This document shows, piece by piece, positions 1-8,881 of a stretch of 64,000 bases of DNA. Positions within the stretch are counted from its first letter, which is position 1; every line of letters begins with the position of its first letter. The translations under genes were made by a program, and so were the position numbers. The stretch is from JASHUC01 sp035523875 (GTDB lineage: Bacteria; Pseudomonadota; Gammaproteobacteria; Steroidobacterales; Steroidobacteraceae), in the NCBI GenBank assembly GCA_035523875.1, contig DATKPY010000050.1, positions 1-64,000 of the forward strand, written 5' to 3'. The notes beneath the pieces are model-generated. The model searched no databases and was not told where the DNA came from. It saw only the letters and a program-made list of their open reading frames with translations.

Positions 1-396
1 GGAGCTGAGCGCGAGCAGATAGAGGAGCCCGGCATTGGCCTTGGAGACGACCAGCTCCGGCGAGAGCGGGATCACCGCCCAGGCCGCGAACGCCGGAATG
101 AGGGCGATCATCGGCGCCACGCGGAAGAGGAACTTGTTGGCGTTGGTCGGAATGACCACTTCCTTGGTCAGGAGCTTGAAGACGTCCGCGAACGGCTGGC
201 CGAGCCCCGGGAAGAGCCCGAAGAGCGCGACACGGTTCGGTCCCCGGCGCAGCTGCATCCAGCCGATGACCTTGCGCTCCCAGAGCGTCAGATAAGCGAC
301 GCAGAGAATGAGCGCCACCATGACGATCACGATCCACACCGTCGAGCGCACGAACGACGGCAGTGCGAGCCAGGACGATGTGACGGTGCTCAGCAT
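1..396 (-). CDS. nuoH: NADH-quinone oxidoreductase subunit H, N-terminal part (cut by window edge)
   Basis: Membrane subunit of respiratory complex I that sits next to the quinone site and couples the peripheral arm to the proton-pumping arm. Only the first 132 residues are inside the window. The ATG at 396 lies 18 nt after the nuoG stop. Visible are a first membrane helix at about residues 18-40, then the conserved loop WERKVIGWMQLRRGPN (about 43-58) and the GLGQPFADVFKLLTKE stretch, both hallmarks of NuoH/ND1. An upstream ATG at 413 reads only seven codons before a stop, so 396 is the start. It continues the nuoA-G gene order on the same strand. Confidence 0.95.
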   Translation of the reverse strand, partial: MLSTVTSSWLALPSFVRSTVWIVIVMVALILCVAYLTLWERKVIGWMQLRRGPNRVALFGLFPGLGQPFADVFKLLTKEVVIPTNANKFLFRVAPMIALIPAFAAWAVIPLSPELVVSKANAGLLYLLALSS

Positions 397-414
397 CCGG
401 TGCGAGCCTTCATC

Positions 415-2583
415 TCAATAGGTCGCGGGCGCCGTGCGCCCCTCGACCGTGCGCTGCAGCGAGGAGGCGCGCCGCACGATCGCATCGACCTGATACATCG
501 GCAGGTCGACCACGCTTGCCTCGACCCCCGCGCGCGGCTCGACCCGGTGCGCGCCCGCGTACGCACCCGCTGTCGCATCCCCGCAGGCTTGCCTCACCGC
601 GGCGCAGACGGCCTCGCATGCCTCGAACTCGAATCCGGGCAGCGTGAGCTCGGTTCCGAGCGCCCGCAGCACCCGCCAGCCCGGGCGCGAGTCCGCGAGC
701 GGGCGCGCCGCCGCAGCGAAGCTCTGCCACGCCCCCTCGAGGTTGACGAAGGTGCCGGGCGCTTCGGCGAATGTGGCGATGGGCAGCAGGATGTGCGCGA
801 CGTGCTTCAACTGCTCACTCGCGAACGGGGTGAGCGCGACCACGAGTTTCGCCGCGGAGAGCGCGCGCAGTGCCTCGAGGCCCGCGGTCGCATCCGCCCA
901 GGGCTCGATGGGACCCTGCAGCAGATAGGCCGCGAGCGGATCCTTCAGCATCCGTTCGGCATCCAGTCCCGGGTGCGCAACCGGTCGCCCCCCCGCGGTG
1001 CGGTGCGGCACGGCGCCCGCGAGGTAGGCACCGGCGGCATTACCGCCCTCGGCGAGCACGCCGAGTGTCGCACCGCTTGCCGCGGCGAGCGCGGCGGCGA
1101 GCGCGCGCAGATCCGCGAAGGCAGGATGACGCAGCGCGAGCGCGCCGAGCCACACCGCCTTGCGCTCACCGCTCGCGAGCGCGGCGGCGAGCGCGCGATG
1201 GGCCTCTTCCACCTGCGCGCCGCGCACGATGGCTGCCAGATGCTCGGGTACCGCGTGGGATGAGATCTGTGCCAGCGCTGCGAGTACCGCGGCGAGATCC
1301 GCCACTTGGCGGGCGGGCGGGGACAGGCAGTACGCCGCCACGGGAAAGTAGTAGCGGTAGCGGGCGGGATTGATGAAGGCGATGCGCGCCCCACGGCGTG
1401 CGGCCGTGCGCACGCGATGCGCGAGGATCGGCACTTCGCGGCGCAGGTTCGCGCCGACGATGAGCAACGCATCGAGCCGGTCGACATCCGCGATGCGCAT
1501 CCCGAGACTCGGGCTGAGCGGATCGGCCTCCTGATCGCGGAAGTCGCGCTGCCTCAGGCGATGATCGATGTTCGCCGACCCGAGCCCGTGGGTGAGGCGG
1601 CCAAGGAGGTAGAGCTCCTCGAGAGTGGACGCGCTGCTTGCGAGCACCCCCAGGGACTCGCGATGGCGCTTCAGGCCTGTCGCGGTCGCGGCAAGCGCCG
1701 TCGGCCAGTCGACCGTGGTCCAGCGCTCCCCCTCTCGTACCATCGGCTGCGTCAGCCGGTCAGGGCTGTACAGGCCCTCGTAGCCGAAGCGGTCGCGGTC
1801 GGCGATCCAGGTCTCGTTGATCGCCTCGTTGGGGCGCGGCACGATACGCATGAGCTTGCCACGCAGCACGTGGCCGAACAGGTTCGTGCCGATCCCATCG
1901 TGGGGCGAGACCAGCGGGTGGGCGGTCATCTCCCAGGCACGGGCGCGGTAGCGGAACGGCTTGGAGTTGAGCGCGCCCACGGGACACAGATCGACGATGT
2001 TCCCCGAGAGCTCGTGATCCACGGTGCGCTCGATGAACGTGCGCACGGCCTCGTGCTCGCCGCGGCCGATGAGTCCGAGCTCCTGGATCCCGGCGATCTC
2101 CTCGGTGAAGCGCACGCAGCGCGAGCACTGGATGCAGCGCGTCATGTCGGTGGAGACGAGCGGACCCAAGCTCTCGTCCTTCACCACCCGCTTGCGCTCG
2201 CTGAAGCGCGAGATGTCCCGGCCGAAGCCGACCGCGAGATCTTGCAGCTCGCACTCCCCGCCCTGATCGCAGATCGGGCAGTCGAGCGGGTGGTTGATGA
2301 GCAGGAATTCCATCGTCGCGCGCTGCGCATCGGTCGCGCGCTTGGAATGGGTGAAGATTTTCATGCCCTCGGCGACGGGGGTCGCGCACGCGGGCAGCGG
2401 TTTCGGCGCCTTCTCCACCTCCACCAGGCACATCCGGCAGTTCGCCGCGATCGAGAGCTTGTCGTGATAGCAGAATCGCGGGACGTAGATCTCGTTCGCG
2501 TCGGTCACGCGGATGATCATCTCGCCCTTGCGCGCCTTCATCGGCACGCCGTTCACTTCGATGTTGACGTACTCATCGGTCAT
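415..2583 (-). CDS. nuoG: NADH-quinone oxidoreductase subunit G
   Basis: Large Fe-S subunit of complex I, 722 residues, relaying electrons from NuoF towards NuoB. The start chosen is the ATG at 2583 (MTDEYVNIEV), because further upstream in the same frame the translation is out-of-frame nuoF. Cys38, 49, 52 and 66 fit the N-terminal 2Fe-2S cluster; HPLDCPICDQGGEC is the His/Cys-ligated 4Fe-4S site and CIQCSRC with a later DLCPVG the next one. The molybdopterin-like domain follows. Where E. coli NuoG carries the extra CxxCxxxC cluster (N7) this protein has no cysteines, so it is the shorter type lacking N7. It starts 10 nt after the nuoF stop. Confidence 0.96.
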   Translation of the reverse strand: MTDEYVNIEVNGVPMKARKGEMIIRVTDANEIYVPRFCYHDKLSIAANCRMCLVEVEKAPKPLPACATPVAEGMKIFTHSKRATDAQRATMEFLLINHPLDCPICDQGGECELQDLAVGFGRDISRFSERKRVVKDESLGPLVSTDMTRCIQCSRCVRFTEEIAGIQELGLIGRGEHEAVRTFIERTVDHELSGNIVDLCPVGALNSKPFRYRARAWEMTAHPLVSPHDGIGTNLFGHVLRGKLMRIVPRPNEAINETWIADRDRFGYEGLYSPDRLTQPMVREGERWTTVDWPTALAATATGLKRHRESLGVLASSASTLEELYLLGRLTHGLGSANIDHRLRQRDFRDQEADPLSPSLGMRIADVDRLDALLIVGANLRREVPILAHRVRTAARRGARIAFINPARYRYYFPVAAYCLSPPARQVADLAAVLAALAQISSHAVPEHLAAIVRGAQVEEAHRALAAALASGERKAVWLGALALRHPAFADLRALAAALAAASGATLGVLAEGGNAAGAYLAGAVPHRTAGGRPVAHPGLDAERMLKDPLAAYLLQGPIEPWADATAGLEALRALSAAKLVVALTPFASEQLKHVAHILLPIATFAEAPGTFVNLEGAWQSFAAAARPLADSRPGWRVLRALGTELTLPGFEFEACEAVCAAVRQACGDATAGAYAGAHRVEPRAGVEASVVDLPMYQVDAIVRRASSLQRTVEGRTAPATY

Positions 2584-2593
2584 CGTCGGGAGC

Positions 2594-3919
2594 TCACGCA
2601 GCCACCAGCCCCTGTTCCTCGACGAGGCTGCGCCCGCCGTGGTCCACCATGTACTCGAACTCGTGGCCGTAGTGCTTGAGGAAGCTCTGCACCGGCCACG
2701 CTGCGGCGTCGCCGAACGCGCAGATCGTGTGACCCTCGATGTGGTTGGCAATGTCGAGAAGAAGCCCCAACTCCTCGCGCCGCGCTTGGCCGGCGAGGAC
2801 GCGCCTGATCATCCGGTTCACCCAGCCGGTGCCCTCGCGGCACGGTGTGCACTGGCCGCAGGACTCCGACATGTAGAAGCGCGAGATCCGCTCGAGCACG
2901 CGCACCATGCAGGTGGTCTCGTCCATGACGATCACCGCGGCCGAGCCGATCCCGGAGCCGGCCGCCTTGACCGAGTCGTAGTCCATGTTCGTCTTGAGCA
3001 TGGTCTCGCCCGGGACGACCTGCATCGAGCAGCCCCCGGGGATGACGGCCTTCAACTTGCGCCCGTTCCACACACCGCCCGCGAGCTCGAGGAGGTCCGC
3101 GAACGGTACCCCGAGCGGCAGCTCGAAGTTGCCGGGCTTGGCGACGTGGCCCGAGACGGAGAAGATCACGGTGCCCCCGGAATTCTTCACCCCGAGCCCC
3201 GCGAACCACTCCGCGCCCCGGCGCAGGATCGTCGGCACGGAGGCGAAGCTCTGGGTGTTGTTGATCGTGGTGGGCGCGCCATAGAGACCGAACGCGGCCG
3301 GGAACGGCGGCTTGAAGCGCGGCTTGCCCGGCTTGCCCTCGAGCGACTCGAGCAGTCCGGTCTCCTCGCCGCAGATATAGGCTCCCGCGCCGACGAAGGT
3401 GTGCAGGTCGAAATCGACCCCCGAGCCGCGGATGTTCTTGCCGAGAAGCCCGGCCGCGTAGGCCTCGGCGAGCGCCGCCTCGAAGCGCGGCACCGGCTCG
3501 CCCAGAAACTCTCCGCGGATGTAGTTGTAGCCGACGGTCGCGTTCATCGCGTAGCCGCCGATTGCCATGCCCTCGATGAGGGAGTGCGGGTTGTAGCGCA
3601 GGATGTCGCGGTCGTGGCAGGTGCCGGGCTCGCTCTCATCGGAGTTGCACACGACGTACTTCTGCATGGTGGCGTTGCGCGGCATGAAGCTCCACTTCAC
3701 GCCCACGGGGAACGCGGCGCCGCCGCGCCCGCGCAATCCCGAGGCCTTCACCGCATCGATGACCTGCTCGCGCGCGGGCTTCTCGCGCAGGATCCGCTCC
3801 CACGCCTCGTAGCCGCCGATCTTGCGGTAATTCTCGAGGAGCCAGGAGCGCTCGAGCTTCAACGGCTCGAACACCGTCAGGTTCATCCTGTCGCGGTACT
3901 TCTCGAGGATCTCGGTCAT
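2594..3919 (-). CDS. nuoF: NADH-quinone oxidoreductase subunit F (NADH and FMN binding)
   Basis: Entry point of electrons into complex I: oxidises NADH through FMN and passes electrons to a 4Fe-4S cluster. 441 residues, the usual size. The ATG at 3919 overlaps the nuoE stop in an ATGA, which decides the start. GRGGAAFPVGVKW is the glycine-rich nucleotide-binding stretch, GAGAYICGEETGLLESLEG the FMN/NADH site, and ESCGQCTPCREG near residue 345 the cluster-binding cysteines. Translationally coupled to nuoE. Confidence 0.97.
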   Translation of the reverse strand: MTEILEKYRDRMNLTVFEPLKLERSWLLENYRKIGGYEAWERILREKPAREQVIDAVKASGLRGRGGAAFPVGVKWSFMPRNATMQKYVVCNSDESEPGTCHDRDILRYNPHSLIEGMAIGGYAMNATVGYNYIRGEFLGEPVPRFEAALAEAYAAGLLGKNIRGSGVDFDLHTFVGAGAYICGEETGLLESLEGKPGKPRFKPPFPAAFGLYGAPTTINNTQSFASVPTILRRGAEWFAGLGVKNSGGTVIFSVSGHVAKPGNFELPLGVPFADLLELAGGVWNGRKLKAVIPGGCSMQVVPGETMLKTNMDYDSVKAAGSGIGSAAVIVMDETTCMVRVLERISRFYMSESCGQCTPCREGTGWVNRMIRRVLAGQARREELGLLLDIANHIEGHTICAFGDAAAWPVQSFLKHYGHEFEYMVDHGGRSLVEEQGLVAA

Positions 3920-4425
3920 TTGAGCTCGTCCAGGATCGCATCGGCCCTCTCGGGCGTCAGCTGCTCGTGGTAGACGTGATCGACCATCATCATCGGCGCT
4001 CCGCTGCAGGCGGCGAGGCACTCCTCCTCGCGCTTGAGAAAGATACGCCGGTCGGCCGTGCTCTCCCCCGAGCGGATCCCGAGCCTCTTCTCGACGTGCG
4101 CCACGAGCGCCTCGGCGCCGCGCAGCATGCAGGAGATGTTGGTGCAGATGCTGACGTGATGCCGTCCGCACGGGTGCAGCTCGTACATCGAGTAGAAGGT
4201 CGCGACCTCGTACACCTGAATGGGCGGAAGCTCGAGATACGCGGCGACCGCCTCGATGAGCTCCGGGGTGAGGTAGCCCTGATTCTGCTCTTGCGCCGCG
4301 CGCAGCGCCGAGAGCACCGCCGAGCGCTGCCGGCCGAGCGGAAACTTCGCGACCCAGTGATCGATCTCCTGCCGGGTCGCCTCGCTGAGCAGCGCCGGTG
4401 CGCCGTCGTGCGCGTCGTTCGTCAT
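3916..4425 (-). CDS. nuoE: NADH-quinone oxidoreductase subunit E
   Basis: 24-kDa 2Fe-2S subunit of the complex I NADH module, 169 residues. Cys94, Cys99, Cys136 and Cys140 (CTNISC and CLAAC) are in the thioredoxin-like 2Fe-2S arrangement of the family. The ATG at 4425 lies 34 nt after the nuoD stop, and its own TGA overlaps the nuoF ATG, so E and F are coupled. Confidence 0.97.
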   Translation of the reverse strand: MTNDAHDGAPALLSEATRQEIDHWVAKFPLGRQRSAVLSALRAAQEQNQGYLTPELIEAVAAYLELPPIQVYEVATFYSMYELHPCGRHHVSICTNISCMLRGAEALVAHVEKRLGIRSGESTADRRIFLKREEECLAACSGAPMMMVDHVYHEQLTPERADAILDELK

Positions 4426-4459
4426 GGTCTGCCGTCACCCTTGCTCGCCGGGAGGAGAC

Positions 4460-5737
4460 TCATCGGTCGACCTCGCCGAAGACGATGTCCTGCGTACCGA
4501 TCACCGCCACCACATCGGCGAGCATGTGCCCGCGCACCATCTCATCGAGCGCCGCCAGATGCGGGAAGCCGGGCGCGCGCACCTTGAGCCGGTACGGCTT
4601 GTTCGCACCGTCGGAGACCAAGTAGACCCCGAGCTCGCCCTTCGGCGCCTCGATCGCCGCGTAGGTCTCACCCTCCGGCACGCAGTAGCCCTCGGTGAAA
4701 AATTTGAAATGATGGATGAGGGATTCCATGCCCTCCTTCATCCGCTCGCGCGGCGGAGGCCGCACCTTGGCATCCTCGATCATCGCCGGGCCGGGGTTGC
4801 GCTTCAGCCACTCGATGCACTGGCGGACGATCCGATTCGACTGGCGCATCTCCTCGATGCGCACCAGGTAGCGATCGTAGCAGTCCCCGTTCGTGCCGAC
4901 CGGAATGTCGAAGTCCATGCGATCGTAGACCTCGTACGGCTGCTTCTTGCGCAGATCCCACTCGATCCCCGACCCGCGCAGCATCGGGCCGGAGAAACCG
5001 AGCTGCATGGCGCGCTCCGGGGAGACGACGCCGATGTTCACCGTGCGCTGCTTCCAGATGCGGTTGTCGGTGAGCAGCGTCTCGTAGTCCTCGATCGACT
5101 TCGGAAATCGCTCGGTGAAGGACCCGATGAAGTCGAGCATGCTTCCCGAGCGCGCCTCGTTCAGCCGATCGACCTCCTTCTGCGAGTGCCACTTGGAGGC
5201 GCGGTACTTGGGCATCTGTTCCGGCAGATCGCGGTACACCCCGCCCGGGCGGTAGTACGTGGCGTGCATCCGTGTTCCGGAGACCGCCTCGTACACGTCC
5301 ATGAGCTCCTCGCGCTCCTTGAAGCACAGGAGAAACACGGTCATCGCGCCGATATCGAGGCCGTGAGCTCCGAGCCACATGAGATGGTTCAGGATGCGAG
5401 TGATCTCATCGAACATCACGCGGATGTACTGCGCCCGCTCCGGCGGTGCGATGCCGAGGAGCCGCTCGATCGCGAGCACGTACGCGTGCTCGTTGCACAT
5501 CATCGAGACGTAGTCGAGCCGGTCCATGTAGCCGATCGACTGGTTGTAGGGCTTCGACTCGGCGAGCTTCTCCGTCCCCCGATGCAGCAGGCCGATGTGC
5601 GGATCGGCCTTCTGCACCACTTCCCCGTCGAGCTCCAAGACGAGCCGCAGCACCCCGTGGGCCGCCGGGTGCTGCGGGCCGAAATTCATCGTGTAATTGC
5701 GAATCTCGGTGATCGGCTGGGAGGCTGCGTCGCTCAT
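4460..5737 (-). CDS. nuoD: NADH-quinone oxidoreductase subunit D
   Basis: 49-kDa subunit of complex I, hydrogenase-like fold that forms much of the quinone pocket with NuoB. 425 residues. MNFGPQHPAAHGVLR at about residue 17 and the HIGLLHRGTEK loop are the invariant quinone-site regions. The ATG at 5737 overlaps the nuoC TGA (ATGA), so nuoC and nuoD are separate genes here and not the fused NuoCD of E. coli. Confidence 0.97.
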   Translation of the reverse strand: MSDAASQPITEIRNYTMNFGPQHPAAHGVLRLVLELDGEVVQKADPHIGLLHRGTEKLAESKPYNQSIGYMDRLDYVSMMCNEHAYVLAIERLLGIAPPERAQYIRVMFDEITRILNHLMWLGAHGLDIGAMTVFLLCFKEREELMDVYEAVSGTRMHATYYRPGGVYRDLPEQMPKYRASKWHSQKEVDRLNEARSGSMLDFIGSFTERFPKSIEDYETLLTDNRIWKQRTVNIGVVSPERAMQLGFSGPMLRGSGIEWDLRKKQPYEVYDRMDFDIPVGTNGDCYDRYLVRIEEMRQSNRIVRQCIEWLKRNPGPAMIEDAKVRPPPRERMKEGMESLIHHFKFFTEGYCVPEGETYAAIEAPKGELGVYLVSDGANKPYRLKVRAPGFPHLAALDEMVRGHMLADVVAVIGTQDIVFGEVDR

Positions 5738-6444
5738 GAGCGGGGCACCGGATGCTCGCGCAAGGCCGGGTTGTAGCGATTGTCCTCGCGGATCACTTTT
5801 GGCACGAGCACGCGCGGCTCGATCGACACCGGCTGGTAGACCACGCGCTTGCGGTCCGGGTCGTAGCGCACCTCGACGTTCCCGATGAGCGGGAAGTCCT
5901 TGCGGAACGGGTGTCCGACGAAGCCGTAGTCGGTGAGGATGCGCCGCAGATCGGGGTGTCCGCGGAAGAGGATGCCGAAGAGGTCGAACGCCTCGCGCTC
6001 GAACCAGTTTGCCGCGGCCCACACTTCAACGACCGAGTCGATGATCGGCTCCGCATCGCGCTCGCAGCGCGCGCGCAGGCGCAGCCGCCGGTTATGGGTG
6101 ATGGAGAGGAGCTGGTAGACCACTGCGAAGCGTGCCCCGCCGACCGGCGCCGGCGGAACGATCTCCTCCTCGATCAGCCGCGCGCGGCTGAACCCGGTTC
6201 GCGTGGCGGACTCGGTCTGCCAATCGTCCTTGCGGAACTCGAGATAGTCGATGCCGGCGACATCCATGAGCAGCTCGAAGCGCAGCGTCTCGGCGTCGCG
6301 CAGCGTCAAGCACACCTCCAGCAGCTGCTCCGGCTCGACCTCGTAGGCGAGCTCTGCGGGCAGTGCGGCGACGCGCCGCACCCGCGTGCCGAGTTGTGCA
6401 CTCACGGCGGCAGCCAGGGCTTCGATGCGCTCTACGCTCGACAT
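5734..6444 (-). CDS. nuoC: NADH-quinone oxidoreductase subunit C
   Basis: 30-kDa subunit of the complex I peripheral arm, 236 residues. The signature WFEREAFDLFGILFRGHPDLRRIL is split here as WFEREAFDLFGI and GHPDLRRILTDYGF, ending in HPFRKDFPL. The C-terminal tail (KVIREDNRYNP) is typical. The start at 6444 (MSSVERIEAL) fits the family; upstream in-frame sequence belongs to the nuoB region. The stop overlaps the nuoD start. Confidence 0.96.
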   Translation of the reverse strand: MSSVERIEALAAAVSAQLGTRVRRVAALPAELAYEVEPEQLLEVCLTLRDAETLRFELLMDVAGIDYLEFRKDDWQTESATRTGFSRARLIEEEIVPPAPVGGARFAVVYQLLSITHNRRLRLRARCERDAEPIIDSVVEVWAAANWFEREAFDLFGILFRGHPDLRRILTDYGFVGHPFRKDFPLIGNVEVRYDPDRKRVVYQPVSIEPRVLVPKVIREDNRYNPALREHPVPRS

Positions 6445-6479
6445 GGGGCGCGCCGGTCCTCGTGGGTAGCCATCACTCT

Positions 6480-6971
6480 CTATCTGGCGATCGTGCTCGT
6501 GCGCGCGATTTTCTTCTGCAGCTGGATGATGCCGTAGACGAGCGCTTCCGCGGTGGGCGGGCAGCCGGGAACGTAGACGTCGACGGGAACGACGCGGTCG
6601 CAGCCGCGCACCACCGCGTAGGAATAGTGATAGTAGCCGCCGCCGTTGGCGCACGATCCCATGGAGATGACCCAGCGCGGCTCGGCCATCTGGTCGTACA
6701 CCTTGCGCAGCGCCGGGGCCATCTTGTTGACGAGCGTGCCGGCCACGATCATCACATCGGACTGCCGCGGGCTCGGGCGGAACACCACCCCGAAGCGGTC
6801 GAGGTCGTAGCGCGAGGCGCCCGCGTGCATCATCTCCACGGCGCAACAGGCGAGGCCGAAGGTCATCGGCCACAGCGACCCGGTGCGCGCCCAATTGACG
6901 AGATGGTCGACCTGCGTGGTGAGGAATCCGCGCTGCGCGAAGCCTTCCTGCGCCTCGGCCTCTAGTCCCAC
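6480..6971 (-). CDS. nuoB: NADH-quinone oxidoreductase subunit B
   Basis: 20-kDa subunit of complex I carrying the terminal cluster N2 that reduces quinone. With the GTG start at 6971 it is 163 residues; GGAG lies about 8 nt upstream inside the end of nuoA, and the start overlaps the nuoA stop by 10 nt. ACCAVEMMH gives the adjacent cysteines 42-43; with Cys107 (MGSCANGGGYYH) and Cys137 (VPGCPPT) they are the four N2 ligands. No ATG gives a full-length N-terminus, so GTG is preferred. Confidence 0.95.
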   Translation of the reverse strand: MGLEAEAQEGFAQRGFLTTQVDHLVNWARTGSLWPMTFGLACCAVEMMHAGASRYDLDRFGVVFRPSPRQSDVMIVAGTLVNKMAPALRKVYDQMAEPRWVISMGSCANGGGYYHYSYAVVRGCDRVVPVDVYVPGCPPTAEALVYGIIQLQKKIARTSTIAR

Positions 6972-7330
6972 TCGAGCGCTCCTTTCCGCCACTCGTAGAT
7001 GAATCCCACGACCAGGATCAGCAGGAAGATTCCCATGGCGATCAGACCGGCGAGCCCGATCTTGGTGAGGGCCACGGCCCAGGGGAAGAGGAAGGCGATC
7101 TCCAGATCGAAGACGATGAAGAGGATGGCGACCAGGTAGTAGCGCACGTCGAAGCGCATGCGCGCATCCTCGAACGCCTCGAAGCCGCACTCGTAGGGCG
7201 AGAGCTTGTCGCGGTCGGCGGGAAAGCGCGTGAAGTAGCGTCCGAGGCCGGTGCCGAGCACGAGCAGCAGCGCAGCAAGCGCCGCAGCGACGATCAGGAA
7301 GATCAGAATCGGGAGGTAATTCGCAAGCAT
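6962..7330 (-). CDS. nuoA: NADH-quinone oxidoreductase subunit A
   Basis: Small three-helix membrane subunit of complex I, 122 residues, first gene of the nuo operon. Helices at about 7-29, 66-88 and 90-112. YECGFEAF with FDVRYYLVAILFIVFDLEIAF is the diagnostic loop and second helix of NuoA/ND3. The tRNA-Leu gene lies 70 nt upstream on the same strand, so nuo may be transcribed through from the secG-tRNA unit or from a promoter in that gap; I see no strong promoter there. Confidence 0.96.
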   Translation of the reverse strand: MLANYLPILIFLIVAAALAALLLVLGTGLGRYFTRFPADRDKLSPYECGFEAFEDARMRFDVRYYLVAILFIVFDLEIAFLFPWAVALTKIGLAGLIAMGIFLLILVVGFIYEWRKGALEWD

Positions 7331-7400
7331 CGAGGCATTTTAGCTTCATTGACGGGGCCGCGCAGCGACCCCGTGAAAAGTTGGCCAAAGGCCATGATAC

Positions 7401-7485
7401 TGGTGCCGACGGTCGGATTCGAACCGACACGGCTCGCGCCGCTAGCCCCTCAAGCTAGTGTGTCTACCAATTCCACCACGTCGGC
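7401..7485 (-). tRNA. tRNA-Leu (anticodon GAG)
   Basis: 85 nt including an encoded CCA. The 7-bp acceptor stem GCCGACG / CGTCGGC closes, the T-loop is TTCGAAT, the D-loop carries GG, and the anticodon loop TTGAGGG is closed by CTAGC/GCTAG, giving anticodon GAG. The long variable arm is that of a class II tRNA. It lies between secG and nuoA on the same strand. Confidence 0.95.
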
Positions 7486-7539
7486 TGGCAAAAGCTCATT
7501 CTTCGTAACGGCCGGTTTCGCGCGCCCGCGCTCGCGGGG

Positions 7540-8007
7540 CTATTTGGGACTCGGTGTGGCGGGCGTCGGTGCGTGCGAGGCGCTGCTCGCGCTGCGTGCG
7601 CCCGCGCCGGGCGCCGGCGCTGCGGAGGCGGCGCCCGCTGAGCTCGCAGCCGGGGTCTGCGCCGTGCTGCCCGGTACCGTTCCACCGAGCGGCGGCGCGC
7701 CCGGCTGCGCCGCGGGCGTGGGCGCGGGCGCGGTCTCACCGGCCGTATCGAAGATCGTCTTGGGCGCCGCGCTCGAGTGCGAGCCCACGTAGGCGAGCGC
7801 GAGGCTGTTCACCATGAACACCGCGGCGAGGATCGCGGTGGCGCGCGACAGCGCCGTGCCCGCGCCGCGTGCACCGAACACGGTGCCCGATGCGCCCGCG
7901 CCGAAGCCGGCGCCCGCCTCGGCGCCCTTGCCGCGCTGAATGAGCACGAGCAGGCAGATCGCGAGCGCGCAGAAGAACTGCAGGATGGTCAATGCTACGT
8001 GCAACAT
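7540..8007 (-). CDS. secG: Preprotein translocase subunit SecG
   Basis: Auxiliary subunit of the SecYEG inner-membrane protein channel. 155 residues with a first membrane helix at about 2-22, the polar loop QRGKGAEAGAGFGAGASGTVFG, and a second helix at about 53-75 (ATAILAAVFMVNSLALAY), the standard SecG core. Residues about 80-155 form a Pro/Ala/Gly/Ser-rich low-complexity tail, longer than in E. coli (110 residues). It lies downstream of tpiA, as in many proteobacteria. Confidence 0.95.
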   Translation of the reverse strand: MLHVALTILQFFCALAICLLVLIQRGKGAEAGAGFGAGASGTVFGARGAGTALSRATAILAAVFMVNSLALAYVGSHSSAAPKTIFDTAGETAPAPTPAAQPGAPPLGGTVPGSTAQTPAASSAGAASAAPAPGAGARSASSASHAPTPATPSPK

Positions 8008-8038
8008 CTTTGCCTACGCGGACCTCGGTCGCGCGCGC

Positions 8039-8803
8039 TCAGCGACGCGCGGCCGCAAGGATTGCCAGAAACTCTTCGGCCTTGAGCGAGGCGCCGCCGA
8101 TCAGGCCACCATCGACGTCGGGCTGGGCGAACAGCTCACGGGCGTTGCCTGCCTTGACGCTTCCGCCGTAGAGGATGCGCACCTCAGGTGCAATTTTAGC
8201 ATCCCGCTCGGCGATCCGACCACGAACCAGGCGGTGCACTTCCTCGGCCTGCTCGGGGCTTGCGTTGCGGCCCGTCCCGATCGCCCAGCAGGGCTCGTAG
8301 GCAATCACGGCGCGTGCGAACGCCTCGGCGCCGCAGAGCTCGAGCACGGCATCGAGCTGGCGCGAGACGACCGCGCGCGTGCGCTCCGCCTCGCGTTCGG
8401 AGAGCGACTCGCCCACGCACAGGATCGGGACCAGTCCGCGCGCCTGGGCCGCCTGAAACTTGCGCGCAACCAGCTGGTCGTCCTCCTCGAACAGCGTGCG
8501 CCGCTCCGAATGCCCGACGATGACATAAGTGCAGCCGAGGTCCTTGAGCATCGCCGCGGAGATCTCGCCCGTGTAGGCGCCCTGAGCCTCGGCGCACACA
8601 TCCTGTGCGCCAAGTGCGATCGGCAGCTCCGCATCCCGCAGCAGGCGCGCTACGTCCTGCAGATACACGAACGGCGGACACACCACGCACTCGCCCGGCG
8701 GCTCCGCGGGAAATCCCGCCGCCATCGCCGCGACGAGGCTCGCGTTCTCGGCGCGCGAGCCGTGCATCTTCCAGTTTCCGGCGACGATCGCTGTCCGAGG
8801 CAT
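8039..8803 (-). CDS. tpiA: Triosephosphate isomerase
   Basis: Interconverts dihydroxyacetone phosphate and glyceraldehyde 3-phosphate in glycolysis and gluconeogenesis. 254 residues, normal TIM-barrel size. Asn10 and Lys12 (GNWKM), His98 (VGHSERR) and the catalytic base Glu170 in AYEPCWAIGTG are all present, followed by the phosphate-binding LYGGSVK and GGLIGGASL. It sits between glmM and secG, 31 nt upstream of secG. Confidence 0.98.
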   Translation of the reverse strand: MPRTAIVAGNWKMHGSRAENASLVAAMAAGFPAEPPGECVVCPPFVYLQDVARLLRDAELPIALGAQDVCAEAQGAYTGEISAAMLKDLGCTYVIVGHSERRTLFEEDDQLVARKFQAAQARGLVPILCVGESLSEREAERTRAVVSRQLDAVLELCGAEAFARAVIAYEPCWAIGTGRNASPEQAEEVHRLVRGRIAERDAKIAPEVRILYGGSVKAGNARELFAQPDVDGGLIGGASLKAEEFLAILAAARR

Positions 8804-8881
8804 CGAGGATCCCGTTGAGAGCGCGGAGCCCGGCCCACGAAAGGCGCGGGATCATACCCGCTTTTCCGTCGGCGCGCGAAG

